Part shown: piece by piece, positions 62,076 to 62,500 of the stretch
Position numbering within the stretch: the first letter of the stretch is position 1
How the letters are laid out: each line of letters opens with the position of its first letter
Source of the DNA: Chrysomallon squamiferum
Lineage: Eukaryota; Mollusca; Gastropoda; Neomphalida; Peltospiridae
Direction: 5' to 3'
Assembly (NCBI GenBank): GCA_012295275.1
Contig: CM022679.1
Coordinates: forward strand, 30,870,154 to 30,932,653
DNA: 62,500 nucleotides
Translations under genes and position numbers: made by a program
Notes under the pieces: model-generated
What the model was told of the DNA's origin: nothing
The model's input: the letters and a program-made list of their open reading frames with translations, nothing else
Databases searched by the model: none

Positions 62076-62500
62076 GTGTATTTTTGTTAAGAGAAATAAA
62101 AGAAGATATATTTTAGACAAATTCTAGTCAGTTGTCAGTTTCTTTATTCAGAATTTGTTTTATGTATTTTCTGAACAAATCTGTGGTTATTATCTTATTA
62201 ATAATTTAGAAAGTCATAAAATAATATTTAAAAAAAATTAATTATCATAAATAATACATCAGAGCAGACAGCTGTTCATTTACCAGTGGTAGAAATTTAA
62301 TATCTGAATCATGTTTCTGTCAAATTCACCGACTGAACCTTTTGTTTGCATATCAGTTTTCATAATGTCATTTTTATTCTTGTTGCATCCGTAATATTAT
62401 CTAATATTGTATTACCATGATACTGAGTGGCAATGTGTGGTATGGTATGATATAGGCCAAGTAGTAATAATGAAATACAATGATTTAATATGACATAATA

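Larger units (their letters stand above)
56291..62500. other. Right flank, no gene seen
   Basis: Begins with AAATA-type repeats (56290-56370). From 56.7 to 59.1 kb the DNA is relatively unique with no recognised exon. Three degenerate minisatellites follow (59144-59590, 59812-60400, 60639-60785), then CA-rich (61160-61260) and GT-rich (62000-62075) tracts. It may be intronic to gene X or intergenic. Confidence 0.45.

Overview
The window is AT-rich animal genomic DNA, very dense in microsatellites (long CT/GA, CA/GT, ATT, GTAT, CTAT and CAAA tracts). The genes recognised lie on the + strand and have spliceosomal GT-AG introns. The best-resolved gene is a single p105/Relish-class NF-kB precursor with a death domain. 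Together with the genome style this suggests an invertebrate, probably a lophotrochozoan and perhaps a mollusc. That placement is inference; no species marker was seen. No tRNA, rRNA, CRISPR or bacterial-type gene was found.

Layout. (1) 1-2190: intergenic, simple repeats. (2) 2190-5985: a small gene with a TATA/CRE-like promoter, a short untranslated exon 1 ending at a GTAAGT donor, and one uninterrupted 389-codon reading frame (3184-4353). The protein is not recognised; it is disordered, S/TP-rich and carries a possible D-box. The AU-rich trailer fits a short-lived, inducible mRNA. (3) 6018-6279: a probable hAT-type non-autonomous transposon, followed by a microsatellite block and an orphan promoter-like segment with a perfect RFX X-box and an ETS site. 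(4) 9060-9100: a CCAAT box and a perfect palindromic kB site upstream of the NF-kB gene. (5) 10713-23985: the NF-kB p105-like gene. I assembled 19 coding exons whose phases all agree, giving 1067 codons plus stop. In order the protein has a Rel homology domain, NLS, glycine-rich region, long linker, six to seven ankyrin repeats, acidic insert, death domain and a C-terminal DSG-type phosphodegron. (6) 27173 to the right part of the window: an unrecognised gene with very long introns. Three core exons are firm (27263, 33700, 52519); two in-frame mini-exons and a terminal exon are tentative. (7) 56-62.5 kb: no gene seen, but three successive degenerate minisatellites and more microsatellites.

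How it works together. The NF-kB gene encodes both the transcription factor and its own inhibitor. The glycine-rich region and linker fit proteasomal processing to a p50-like product, the ankyrin/death-domain half acts as IkB, and DSG-type motifs offer signal-induced destruction. The upstream kB site suggests autoregulation.

The most unusual feature is the behaviour of splice sites in this gene. Several introns contain tandem copies of the adjoining exon/intron junction: about 31 copies of the exon 16 5' splice site, three copies of the exon 8 acceptor plus exon start, decayed copies of the exon 14 acceptor plus exon start, acceptor-bearing repeats before exon 10, and a possible decayed copy of exon 4 abutting the exon 3 donor.
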